A DNA stretch of 29,718 nt, from contig JBARRS010000159.1 in assembly GCA_049644345.1 (NCBI GenBank), positions 1 through 29,718 on the forward strand, in the 5' to 3' direction. A model generated the notes under the pieces. The model was not told the origin of the DNA. It ran no database searches and was given only the letters and a program-made list of their open reading frames with translations. A program made the position numbers and the translations under genes. Shown one piece after another: positions 23,202 to 29,351 of this stretch (the first letter of the stretch is position 1; the number at the start of each line of letters is the position of its first letter). This DNA comes from JBARRS01 sp049644345 (GTDB lineage Bacteria > Actinomycetota > Thermoleophilia > Gaiellales > Gaiellaceae).

Positions 23202-23228
23202 GGCCTGGGAGGTCCCACCTCCCCGGCC
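23202..23228. terminator. Strong hairpin between convergent dodecin and ftsY genes
   Basis: GGCC-T-GGGAGGT / ACCTCCC-C-GGCC with a CCC loop forms a 12-position stem with one mismatch. It sits 28 nt after the dodecin stop and 79 nt after the ftsY stop. There is no T-run on either side, so it would be a bidirectional, U-tract-less terminator. The rest of the gap to 23307 has a minor GCGCG/CGCGC repeat (23233-23249). Confidence 0.6.
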
Positions 23229-23307
23229 CATGGCGCGAGCGTAACGCGCACGTTCGCACGCGTGGGTCACGGTTTTGCGCCGGAGGAGTGACTCTCGCGC
23301 GTGCGGT

Positions 23308-24255
23308 TCAGGCGCCGACAAGCGCGCGGGCGAAGTCGCCGGGATCGAACGGACGCAGATCGTCGAGGCGCTCGCCGACGCCGACGAGCTTGACCGGCAG
23401 CCCGAGCTCGTGCGCGATCGCGATCGCGACTCCCCCGCGCGCCGAGCCGTCGAGCTTCGTCAAAGCGACGGCTGTGACGTCGACGGCGTCACCGAACAGC
23501 CGGGCCTGCTGAAGACCGTTCTGCCCAGTCGTCGCGTCGATCACGAGCAGTGTCTCGTGTGGGGCTCCTTCGAGACGGCCGGAGATGACGCGCCGGATTT
23601 TCGCGAGCTCCTCCATCAGGTTCGTCTGGGTGTGCAGGCGACCCGCCGTGTCGACGACGACCACGTCGCGGCCGCGCTCCGCCGCGGCCTCGATCGCGTC
23701 GTATGCAACCGCCGCCGGGTCTCCGCCCCGGCGACCGCCGACGAAGTCCGCTCCCGCCCGCTGCGCCCAGATCTCGAGTTGCTCCTCCGCTGCGGCGCGA
23801 AAGGTGTCGGCAGCGGCGAGGACGACCGAGTGCCCGTGCTCTTGCAGTCGGTGCGCGAGCTTCCCGATCGTCGTGGTCTTGCCGGTGCCGTTGACACCGA
23901 CGACGAGGACGACACCCGGGGGCCCGTCCAGGTTCAGCCGGCCTGGTTCCGGCATCAGGGCGGCGATCTCGTCGGCCAGCGCCTCGCGCAGATCGCCGAC
24001 CTCGCCGCGCTGCTCGAGCCGCTGAACGAGCTCCGCAGTCGCGGGCACACCCACGTCCGCGGCGATCAGCGCCTCCTCGAGCCGCTCCCAGGCCTCGGCG
24101 TCCCCGGGGTCGAACGCCGCCGCGGCGATTTGCTCCGTCAGCGCGCGCCGGCTCTTGCCGAGCGAGTCGCGTAACCGGGCGAGCAGTCCCGCCCGGTCCT
24201 CGCTCTCCGCCGGCGACGCCTCGTCGCCCAGCAGCTCCGCCCAGGTACGGGTCAC
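23308..24255 (-). CDS. ftsY: Signal recognition particle receptor FtsY
   Basis: A 315-residue SRP GTPase receptor at the membrane. The NG domain shows Walker A GVNGTGKTTT (about 120-129), AADTFRAAAEEQLEIWAQ, DTAGRLHTQTNLMEEL, IDATTGQNGLQQA and TKLDGSARGG. The acidic A region is nearly absent (about 20 residues before the N domain), as in short actinobacterial forms. GTG 24255 overlaps the smc stop as GTGA. The upstream extension of the frame lies inside smc and is not real. Confidence 0.95.
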   Translation of the reverse strand: MTRTWAELLGDEASPAESEDRAGLLARLRDSLGKSRRALTEQIAAAAFDPGDAEAWERLEEALIAADVGVPATAELVQRLEQRGEVGDLREALADEIAALMPEPGRLNLDGPPGVVLVVGVNGTGKTTTIGKLAHRLQEHGHSVVLAAADTFRAAAEEQLEIWAQRAGADFVGGRRGGDPAAVAYDAIEAAAERGRDVVVVDTAGRLHTQTNLMEELAKIRRVISGRLEGAPHETLLVIDATTGQNGLQQARLFGDAVDVTAVALTKLDGSARGGVAIAIAHELGLPVKLVGVGERLDDLRPFDPGDFARALVGA

Positions 24256-26723
24256 GCAGTGGCGAGCGCCGGCGCTTCGCTCGGGACACGCCGCGAGACG
24301 ATCTGCGAGATGCCGTCGCCGCCCATGGTCACGCCGTAGAGGACGTCGGCCGCCTCCATCGTCCGCTTCTGGTGCGTGATCACGATGAATTGGGCCCGGT
24401 CGGCGTAGCGGCGCAGCAGCTCGACGAACCGACCGATGTTCGTGTCGTCGAGCGCCGCCTCGACCTCGTCGAGCAGGTAGAACGGGCACGGCCGCGCGAG
24501 GAAGAGCGAGAACAGAAACGCGATTGCCCCGAGCGCCTTCTCGCCGCCGGAGAGAAGCGAGAGCCGGGTGACCCGCTTGCCGGCCGGCCGCAGCTCGACC
24601 TCGATTCCCGGATCCTCTTCGTCCTCGGCCTCGGTCAGCCGCAGCCGGCCCTCGCCGCCGGGAAAGAGGGTTGCGGCGACCTCCTCGAAGTTGCTCTGGA
24701 CGGCCGTGAACGTCTCGGCGAACCGCCGCTCGACGGTCTCGGTCAGCTCGGCCCGCAGGCGCTCGAGCTCCTCGAGGCTGCGCTCGAGATCTTCGCGCTG
24801 GACGGCGAGCTCGCCGAGCCGCTCCTTCTCCTGTTCGTACTCCTCCTTCGCGAGCGGGTTGACCTGCCCGAGGCCTTCCCGACGACGCTCAAGCCGGATG
24901 AGCTTCGCACCGAGCTCCTCGCGGTCGTCGCCCTCCGCAGGCGGGGCGCCCGCGGAATCGAGCCGGCGCCGCGCCGCGTCCGCCTCCGCCTCGAGCCTTG
25001 CGAGCTCGACGTCGACCGCGCCGGCACGCTCACTCGCTTCGGCGAGCGTCCGCCGCAGCTCCGCCTCCTCCCCTCCAAGCCGTCGAAGCTCGCCGGCGAG
25101 CTCGCCGCTCCGCGTCGAGCCCGCGTCGACCCGAGCCCGTAGCGGCGCCTCGAAACGGGCTGCGAGCTCGGCCGCGCCCGATAGGGCCGCGCACAGCCGG
25201 TCGCCGAGGACGATAGTCGGCTCGACCGACCGTGGGACCGGCGTCGGAGGCGTAGCCCTCGTTAGGCGCTCGATCTCGGCAGCCAGCGAGCGCCGCCGGC
25301 TCTCGAGCTCGAGCCAGACGGCTTCGGCGGTCTCGCCCGCGAACCACAACTCGCCGCGCTCGGGGTCGTAGCCGAAGCCCTCTGGTGTCACGGCAGGCAC
25401 CGCCGACCGCAGGAGCTCGTCCTTCGAGATGACCGGGTAGCGGCCGACGAGATCCTCCGGGCGTTGACCGACGAGCACGGTCAGCGAGCCGAGCCCAGCC
25501 GACGCCGCCTCCTCGAGCAGCGAGAGCGCTTCCCTCGCGTCTTGCGTCACCAGGGCGGATGCCCGGTGGGCCAGCGCGGCCGACACGGCGCGCTCCTGAC
25601 CGGCCTCGACGTCGAGCTGCGAGAGCGCGAGAGTCGCGCCGCGCTCCGCCAGGGTCCGCGCGGCCGGCGGCAGTCCCTCCCGTTCCGCAAGCGCACCCTC
25701 AAGCGCTGCAAGCCGCTCCCGCGCCGTCCGCAGCCGCTCATCCTCGGCTGTCGGAGCGGGTCGCGGCGGCTCGGCGCGCAGTCGATCGAGCAGCTCCTGC
25801 GCCGATTCCCGCCGGAGCTCGAGCCGCTCCGCCGCGCTCCGCAGCCGATAGAGGGCCGCGGTCGCGCCCTCGCGCCGGCCGGCCGCGTCGGCGAGCTCCT
25901 CCTCGGCGCCGTTTCGCTCCTCGAGCAGGGCCTCGAGCTTCGACTCGAGCGAGCGGCGCTCGAGACCTGCAGTCGTCTTGCGTTCCTGCGCCTCCGACAG
26001 CGTCTCCTCGAGCTCGAGGAGGTCGAGCTCCGCGAGCCGCGCTTCGAGCGCGGCGATCTCGCCGACCAGCCGCTCGGCCCGCTCGGCAGCAGTGGCCTGG
26101 AGCGCGAGGGGGCGAAGGCGCTTGCGGACCTCGGCCTCGACGTCTCTCGCGCGCTCGACCTGGACCTGGACCCGAGCGAGCTTGAGCTCGGCCCGGTGAC
26201 GGCGGCTCTTGAACTTTCCGAGCCCAGCCGCCTCTTCGACGAGCCGTCGCCGCTCGCCCGGCTTCGAAGCGAGCACCTCCTCGACGCGGCCCTGCCCGAT
26301 CACAGAGCTGTGGCCGCCGCCCAGGCCGACGTCCGCGAGCAGCTCGACGAGATCTGTGCGCCGCACAGGCGCCCGGTTGACGACGTACTGCCCCTCCCCG
26401 CCCCGATGGAGCCGCCTGGCGATCGAGATCTCAGCGAAGTCCAGCTCCTCGAAGCCGCCGTCCGCGTTGTCGAACAGCAGCTCGACCTCGCAGAAATCCG
26501 CCGGTCCGCGGTTACCGGAGCCCGCGAAGAGGACGTCATCGGGCTTCTCGGCGCGCAGCTCCGTCGGGCTCAACGAGCCCGCCGCCCAGAGCAGGCCGTC
26601 GGAGACGTTCGACTTCCCGGACCCGTTCGGACCGACGACGACGGCGACCCCCCGCTCGAGCCTCACCTCGACGGGATCCGGGAACGACTTGAAGCCGCGC
26701 AGCTTGATCGCGCTCAGGTGCAC
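24252..26723 (-). CDS. smc: Chromosome segregation SMC ATPase, short-armed form
   Basis: The head motifs are complete: Walker A GPNGSGKSN (31-39), R-loop VIGQGRVEEVLASKPGERR (141-159), signature LSLLSGGEKALGAIAF (721-736), Walker B FYLLDEVEAALDD (748-760) and a switch histidine in VITHQ. A hinge-like segment occupies about 355-465 (LDVEAGQERAVSAALAHRAS). The product is 823 residues, against about 1,150-1,200 for usual bacterial Smc. The loss is in the coiled coils, about 150 residues on each arm. Proline-rich breaks occur at about 319-325 and 491-503. GTG 26723 (MHLSAIKLRGFKSF) is the family start. ftsY follows with a GTGA overlap. ScpA and ScpB are not in the window. Confidence 0.93.
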   Translation of the reverse strand: MHLSAIKLRGFKSFPDPVEVRLERGVAVVVGPNGSGKSNVSDGLLWAAGSLSPTELRAEKPDDVLFAGSGNRGPADFCEVELLFDNADGGFEELDFAEISIARRLHRGGEGQYVVNRAPVRRTDLVELLADVGLGGGHSSVIGQGRVEEVLASKPGERRRLVEEAAGLGKFKSRRHRAELKLARVQVQVERARDVEAEVRKRLRPLALQATAAERAERLVGEIAALEARLAELDLLELEETLSEAQERKTTAGLERRSLESKLEALLEERNGAEEELADAAGRREGATAALYRLRSAAERLELRRESAQELLDRLRAEPPRPAPTAEDERLRTARERLAALEGALAEREGLPPAARTLAERGATLALSQLDVEAGQERAVSAALAHRASALVTQDAREALSLLEEAASAGLGSLTVLVGQRPEDLVGRYPVISKDELLRSAVPAVTPEGFGYDPERGELWFAGETAEAVWLELESRRRSLAAEIERLTRATPPTPVPRSVEPTIVLGDRLCAALSGAAELAARFEAPLRARVDAGSTRSGELAGELRRLGGEEAELRRTLAEASERAGAVDVELARLEAEADAARRRLDSAGAPPAEGDDREELGAKLIRLERRREGLGQVNPLAKEEYEQEKERLGELAVQREDLERSLEELERLRAELTETVERRFAETFTAVQSNFEEVAATLFPGGEGRLRLTEAEDEEDPGIEVELRPAGKRVTRLSLLSGGEKALGAIAFLFSLFLARPCPFYLLDEVEAALDDTNIGRFVELLRRYADRAQFIVITHQKRTMEAADVLYGVTMGGDGISQIVSRRVPSEAPALATA

Positions 26724-26742
26724 GAGCCGAGAAGTCTGACGA

Positions 26743-26761
26743 GCGCCGCGGATAGCGGCGC
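26743..26761 (-). terminator. Hairpin between the DUF1059-like gene and smc
   Basis: GCGCCGC and GCGGCGC pair in a 7-bp stem with a 5-nt loop, 13 nt after the mini-gene stop and 19 nt before the smc GTG. There is no U-tract. It could attenuate or shield the smc start rather than terminate. Confidence 0.4.
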
Positions 26762-26774
26762 CCGTCAACGGTCG

Positions 26775-26933
26775 CTATGCCTCCTCGGCCATCCCGAGGA
26801 GCTGCTCGCGGCTCATCTGTCCCTCCATGTCCGGATGTACTTCCCGGATGTGCTGCTCGGCGTTGGCGACGAGCTCATCGTCGTCCTCGCCGCGGACCTG
26901 GTAGCCGCATTCGCAATTGATCAGCTTGGCCAT
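26775..26933 (-). CDS. DUF1059-like mini-protein (52 residues) with Cys/His metal-site pattern
   Basis: A short gene in the gap between rnc and smc. The product reads MAKLINCECGYQVRGEDDD, then ELVANAEQHIREVHPDM, ending EQLLGMAEEA. Cys7 and Cys9, with His28 and His33 in HIREVH, give the CxC...Hx4H layout of DUF1059 small proteins, likely a tiny zinc-binding fold of unknown role. The start ATG 26933 is preceded by an excellent ribosome binding site (GGAGGCGAG), the same 14-nt start context as the dodecin gene. It starts 27 bp after rnc ends and is followed by smc, probably in one transcript. Confidence 0.8.
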   Translation of the reverse strand: MAKLINCECGYQVRGEDDDELVANAEQHIREVHPDMEGQMSREQLLGMAEEA

Positions 26934-26960
26934 CTCGCCTCCTTCCGGAGCGAGGGGATT

Positions 26961-27662
26961 CTAGGCGCCGACCTTCGCGAGCGCTTCTTGGGCCGCCGCC
27001 TGCTCGGCCGCCTTCTTCGAGCGGCCGGTGCCGCGGCCGACCTCCTCGCCGTCGATCAGCGCCGCGCAGGTGAACATGCGGTCGTGCGGCGGCCCTTCGG
27101 CTTCGAGCACGGAGTACGAGACCTGCCGGCCCCGCCGCGCCAGCACCTCCTGAAGCTCGGTCTTGTAGTCGACGTGGCTCGTGAGCGCGTACTCGATTCG
27201 GCCCCGGAAGCCCTCGACGATCGCACCCTCGATCGCCTCGAAGCCGTGCTCGAGGAAGAGCGCTGCAAGCGAGGCTTCGAGCAACGCCGCGAGCACGTTC
27301 CGGTTCTTTGCGAGGCTTGCAAGCTCCTCTTCGGGCAGCGCGTCTCCGCCGCGCTCAGCTAGACGCCGGTCGAGCTCCAGCTCACGGGCGACGACGGCGC
27401 AGCTCGCGCGTGAGACCACGTGCGACCGGATCTTCGCCAACCGCCCCTCGAGGAAGCTCGGATAGCGGTCGTAGAGCTCCCGTGCGATCGCGAGCTCGAG
27501 GACGCTGTCACCGAGGAACTCGAGCCGCTCGTAGGACTCCGTCCGGTCCGGCGCCCACGACGAGTGCATGAAGACGGTTTCGAGCCGCTCTTCGGGCAGC
27601 TCGTCGATAAGCCGGCTGAGGTCTCTACTGGTGCGACGTGACGTAGTCGACAGCCTGCCCAA
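26961..27662 (-). CDS. rnc: Ribonuclease III
   Basis: A double-strand-specific endoribonuclease (rRNA processing, antisense RNA decay), 233 residues. The signature ERLEFLGDSVLEL (about 45-57) carries three acidic catalytic residues, and the EGRLAKIRS helix carries the next. The fourth metal-site block reads NVLAALLEASLAALFLE; the glutamate matches E. coli Glu117, but the aspartate three residues earlier (Asp114 equivalent) is alanine. A C-terminal dsRNA-binding domain (about 160-230, DYKTELQEVLARRG, GRSKKAAEQAAAQEAL) is complete. The best start is TTG 27662, 38 bp inside acpP, because no ATG or GTG lies before the conserved core. Confidence 0.93.
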   Translation of the reverse strand: MGRLSTTSRRTSRDLSRLIDELPEERLETVFMHSSWAPDRTESYERLEFLGDSVLELAIARELYDRYPSFLEGRLAKIRSHVVSRASCAVVARELELDRRLAERGGDALPEEELASLAKNRNVLAALLEASLAALFLEHGFEAIEGAIVEGFRGRIEYALTSHVDYKTELQEVLARRGRQVSYSVLEAEGPPHDRMFTCAALIDGEEVGRGTGRSKKAAEQAAAQEALAKVGA

Positions 27663-27870
27663 CCGTCTGGATCTTTTGGGCGTCTTCGTCGGAGATCTTG
27701 ATCCCGAACTGATCCTCGAGCTCCATGATCAGCTCCACGAGATCGAGCGAGTCGGCGTCGAGATCCTCCTGGAACGAGGCTTCCTCTGTGATCTCGCTTT
27801 CGTCGATTCCGAGCTGCTCGGTCAGGACTTCCTTGACCCGCTCGAAAACTTCCTCTCGCGATGCCGCCAT
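27625..27870 (-). CDS. acpP: Acyl carrier protein
   Basis: An 81-residue acidic four-helix protein carrying fatty-acyl chains on a phosphopantetheine arm. The attachment serine is Ser41 in LDADSLDLVELIMELE. The N-terminus MAASREEVFERVKEVL and the C-terminal VGQAVDYV helix are typical. ATG 27870 follows GAGGAGAC, a good ribosome binding site. rnc overlaps its 3' end by 38 bp. It is separated from plsX by a structure-rich 163-bp gap, and fabD/fabG, often present in between, are absent here. Confidence 0.96.
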   Translation of the reverse strand: MAASREEVFERVKEVLTEQLGIDESEITEEASFQEDLDADSLDLVELIMELEDQFGIKISDEDAQKIQTVGQAVDYVTSHQ

Positions 27871-27903
27871 GTCTCCTCACTTGCCGGGGTCTAGAGCGCG
27901 CGG

Positions 27904-27909
27904 ATGCTA
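27904..27909 (-). promoter_or_regulatory. acpP: Possible -10 box of acpP
   Basis: TAGCAT on the minus strand, 33 nt before the acpP ATG. A transcript from it would have a leader of about 25 nt including the Shine-Dalgarno. Confidence 0.35.
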
Positions 27910-27938
27910 ACACGCTCCTTCGCTTACAGCTCAGTCGC

Positions 27939-27966
27939 CGTGGGGGAAACCATGGTTTCCCCTACG
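27939..27966 (-). repeat. Perfect 20-bp palindrome with extended stem, plsX-acpP gap
   Basis: The core 27943-27962 (GGGGAAACC-AT-GGTTTCCCC) is a perfect palindrome. After one mismatch three more pairs extend it. It lies about 30 bp upstream of the possible acpP -10 box and about 70 nt after the plsX stop, so it may terminate plsX or bind a regulator. Confidence 0.65.
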
Positions 27967-28033
27967 AGCCCCCTTCTTCGTCCTGTTCGCCTCCGTGCAC
28001 GCGCCGCTCGGGTCGCCGCGCCCACGGAGGATT

Positions 28034-29053
28034 TCAACCGGGGGAACCTCCCGGTTCCCCCCTTCCCCCTCCACCGGCGTGCTGGAGCACGCCTCTGTCC
28101 CCAAGGCGTTCCGCAAGGCGGCCGACGACGTCGTGCTCGACTCCGCGCGCTGCAAGCCGGATTGCGTTCGCGATTGCGCGGCGTCCGGAGTTTCCGTGCG
28201 CGATCACGACGAGCCCGCGGAGCCCGAGCAGGTATGCGCCGCCGTAGGTGTCGGGATCGAGGCGGTCGCGCAAGCGCCGCGCGGCGGGCCGGATCAGCAG
28301 GCCGCCGAGCATGCCGCGCGGCGTCGCCTCGATCTCGGCGCGGAGCGCGTCGAGCACCTCCTTGATCGTGCCCTCGAGCAGCTTCAGACAGACGTTGCCG
28401 GTGAAGCCGTCGCAGACGACGACGTCGGCCGCCCCGTGCAGGAGCTCGCGGCTCTCCGCGTTACCGCCGAACCGCAGACCTCCGGTCTGCTCGAGCAGCC
28501 GGTGGGCCTCGAGCGTCAGCTGGTCGCCCTTCTCGGGCTCCTCCCCAATCGAGAGCAGGCGCACGTCGGGCTCGGCGACGTCCAGCACCTCCTGCGCGAA
28601 GACGGCGCCCATGTGCGCGAACTGAACGAGGTGCTCGGGGCGTCCGTCGGCATTCGCGCCGGAGTCGAGCAGGACCGAGGGCCCTCGCCGCGAGGGAATC
28701 ACCACGGCGATCGCAGGTCTGCGAACTCCCGGCAAGCGACGGATCGCGACCAGTCCGGCGGCGAGCATCGCGCCGGTGTTCCCGGCGGAAACGACCGCGT
28801 CGGCGTCGCCCTCCCCCACGGCTCGGCATGCGCGGACGAGCGAGCTATCCGGCTTTCCCCGGACTGCGTCCGCGGGCTTCTCGTGCATCCCGATCGCCTG
28901 CGGTGCTTCGACGAGCTCGAGCCCGCCTGTCTCGAGCCCGGCCGGGCCGAACAGAACCGGACGCACCTCGTCCGAGGCAGCCTCTAGCGCTCCTGCGACG
29001 ATCTCGCCGGGGGCGTGGTCGCCACCGAGCGCATCGACGGCGACGCGGACCAA
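28034..29053 (-). CDS. plsX: Phosphate acyltransferase PlsX
   Basis: A 339-residue enzyme making acyl-phosphate from acyl-ACP, the first step of phospholipid synthesis with PlsY. Motifs: VAVDALGGDHAPGEIVAGAL, SAGNTGAMLAAG, PSVLLDSGANAD, VCDGFTGNVCLKLLEG and GAYLLGLRGLVVIAHGNS. The start is TTG 29053 (MVRVAVDALGGD), 4 bp after the rpmF stop; a longer in-frame start lies inside rpmF and is rejected. The last 20 or so residues after LAERLG are Gly-rich and not part of the family. They are encoded by inverted-repeat sequence, suggesting the reading frame runs into former terminator DNA. Confidence 0.94.
   Translation of the reverse strand: MVRVAVDALGGDHAPGEIVAGALEAASDEVRPVLFGPAGLETGGLELVEAPQAIGMHEKPADAVRGKPDSSLVRACRAVGEGDADAVVSAGNTGAMLAAGLVAIRRLPGVRRPAIAVVIPSRRGPSVLLDSGANADGRPEHLVQFAHMGAVFAQEVLDVAEPDVRLLSIGEEPEKGDQLTLEAHRLLEQTGGLRFGGNAESRELLHGAADVVVCDGFTGNVCLKLLEGTIKEVLDALRAEIEATPRGMLGGLLIRPAARRLRDRLDPDTYGGAYLLGLRGLVVIAHGNSGRRAIANAIRLAARGVEHDVVGRLAERLGDRGVLQHAGGGGRGEPGGSPG
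28040..28061 (-). repeat. Inverted repeat across the plsX 3' end
   Basis: GGGGGAACC (28040-28048) and GGTTCCCCC (28053-28061) form a 9-bp stem with a TCCC-type loop. An alternative stem AACCGGG/CCCGGTT (28036-28056) competes with it. It lies within the last codons of plsX and shares GGGGAA/TTCCCC with the palindrome at 27943. Confidence 0.7.
28076..28093 (-). repeat. 8-bp-stem hairpin in the plsX C-terminal extension
   Basis: GGCGTGCT and AGCACGCC pair around a 2-nt centre. It is the third inverted repeat of the plsX-acpP junction; a longer-range pair CCTCCGTG (27990-27997) / CACGGAGG (28023-28030) is a fourth. Confidence 0.6.
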
Positions 29054-29057
29054 GGAT

Positions 29058-29246
29058 TTAGGGAGCGGGAGTCCGGAGCGGCTCGACGTCCCGTCCGCGA
29101 TAGGTCTTGCAGTTGGGGCAGACACGGTGTGGCTGCTTGGGCCGCCCGCATTGAGGGCAGAGGTTCAGGCGCGGCGCCTCGAGCCTGTGGGTGGCGCGGC
29201 GCTTGTCGCGGCGCGACTTGGACGTCTTTCGCTTGGGAACAGCCAC
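29058..29246 (-). CDS. rpmF: 50S ribosomal protein L32, zinc-binding form
   Basis: A 62-residue L32 with the basic N-terminus MAVPKRKTSKSRRDKRRA and a zinc ribbon formed by Cys30, Cys33, Cys43 and Cys46 (LCPQCGR...VCPNC). GTG 29246, with the near-consensus TATACT 8 nt upstream. It lies between yceD and plsX, the usual neighbours. Confidence 0.96.
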   Translation of the reverse strand: MAVPKRKTSKSRRDKRRATHRLEAPRLNLCPQCGRPKQPHRVCPNCKTYRGRDVEPLRTPAP

Positions 29247-29254
29247 GGCGGGCG

Positions 29255-29260
29255 AGTATA
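29255..29260 (-). promoter_or_regulatory. rpmF: Putative -10 box of rpmF-plsX
   Basis: TATACT on the minus strand ends 8 nt before GTG 29246, with no Shine-Dalgarno between (CGCCCGCC). It is the closest to consensus of the eight similar boxes. Confidence 0.55.
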
Positions 29261-29261
29261 G

Positions 29262-29351
29262 CTACGCGGGTAGCTCGATCCTTCGCGTCGCCTCGAAGCA
29301 CTCGAGCAGGCGCCGGTCGTGCGTGACGAGCACGATGCGCCCCTGCGGATC
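29262..29351 (-). pseudogene. Remnant of an ABC-F ATPase C-terminus
   Basis: Immediately after the yceD TAG and in the same frame, 29 codons read DPQGRIVLVTHDRRLLECFE then ATRRIELPA and stop. VTHDRRLLE with the preceding hydrophobic strand is the H-loop (switch histidine) region at the end of an ABC-F type ATPase domain. No start codon, Walker A or signature is present. The piece ends at the promoter of rpmF. It is best read as a leftover of a deleted ABC-F gene. Confidence 0.65.

Noticed and set aside
23229..23300. Riboswitch or small RNA between dodecin and ftsY
   Set aside because: Only short GC repeats were seen after the terminator hairpin, and the region lies downstream of both genes, where a riboswitch would have no gene to control.
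28000..28100. Possible tRNA on the minus strand (GGTTGAAATCC resembles a T-arm)
   Set aside because: The loop lacks the invariant C56, the T-stem does not pair beyond two bases, and no acceptor or anticodon arm can be built. The bases belong to the plsX end and its inverted repeats.
27931..28155. 74-codon minus-strand frame across the plsX-acpP gap
   Set aside because: Its content is translated hairpin sequence plus plsX out of frame, with no ribosome binding site and no family resemblance.
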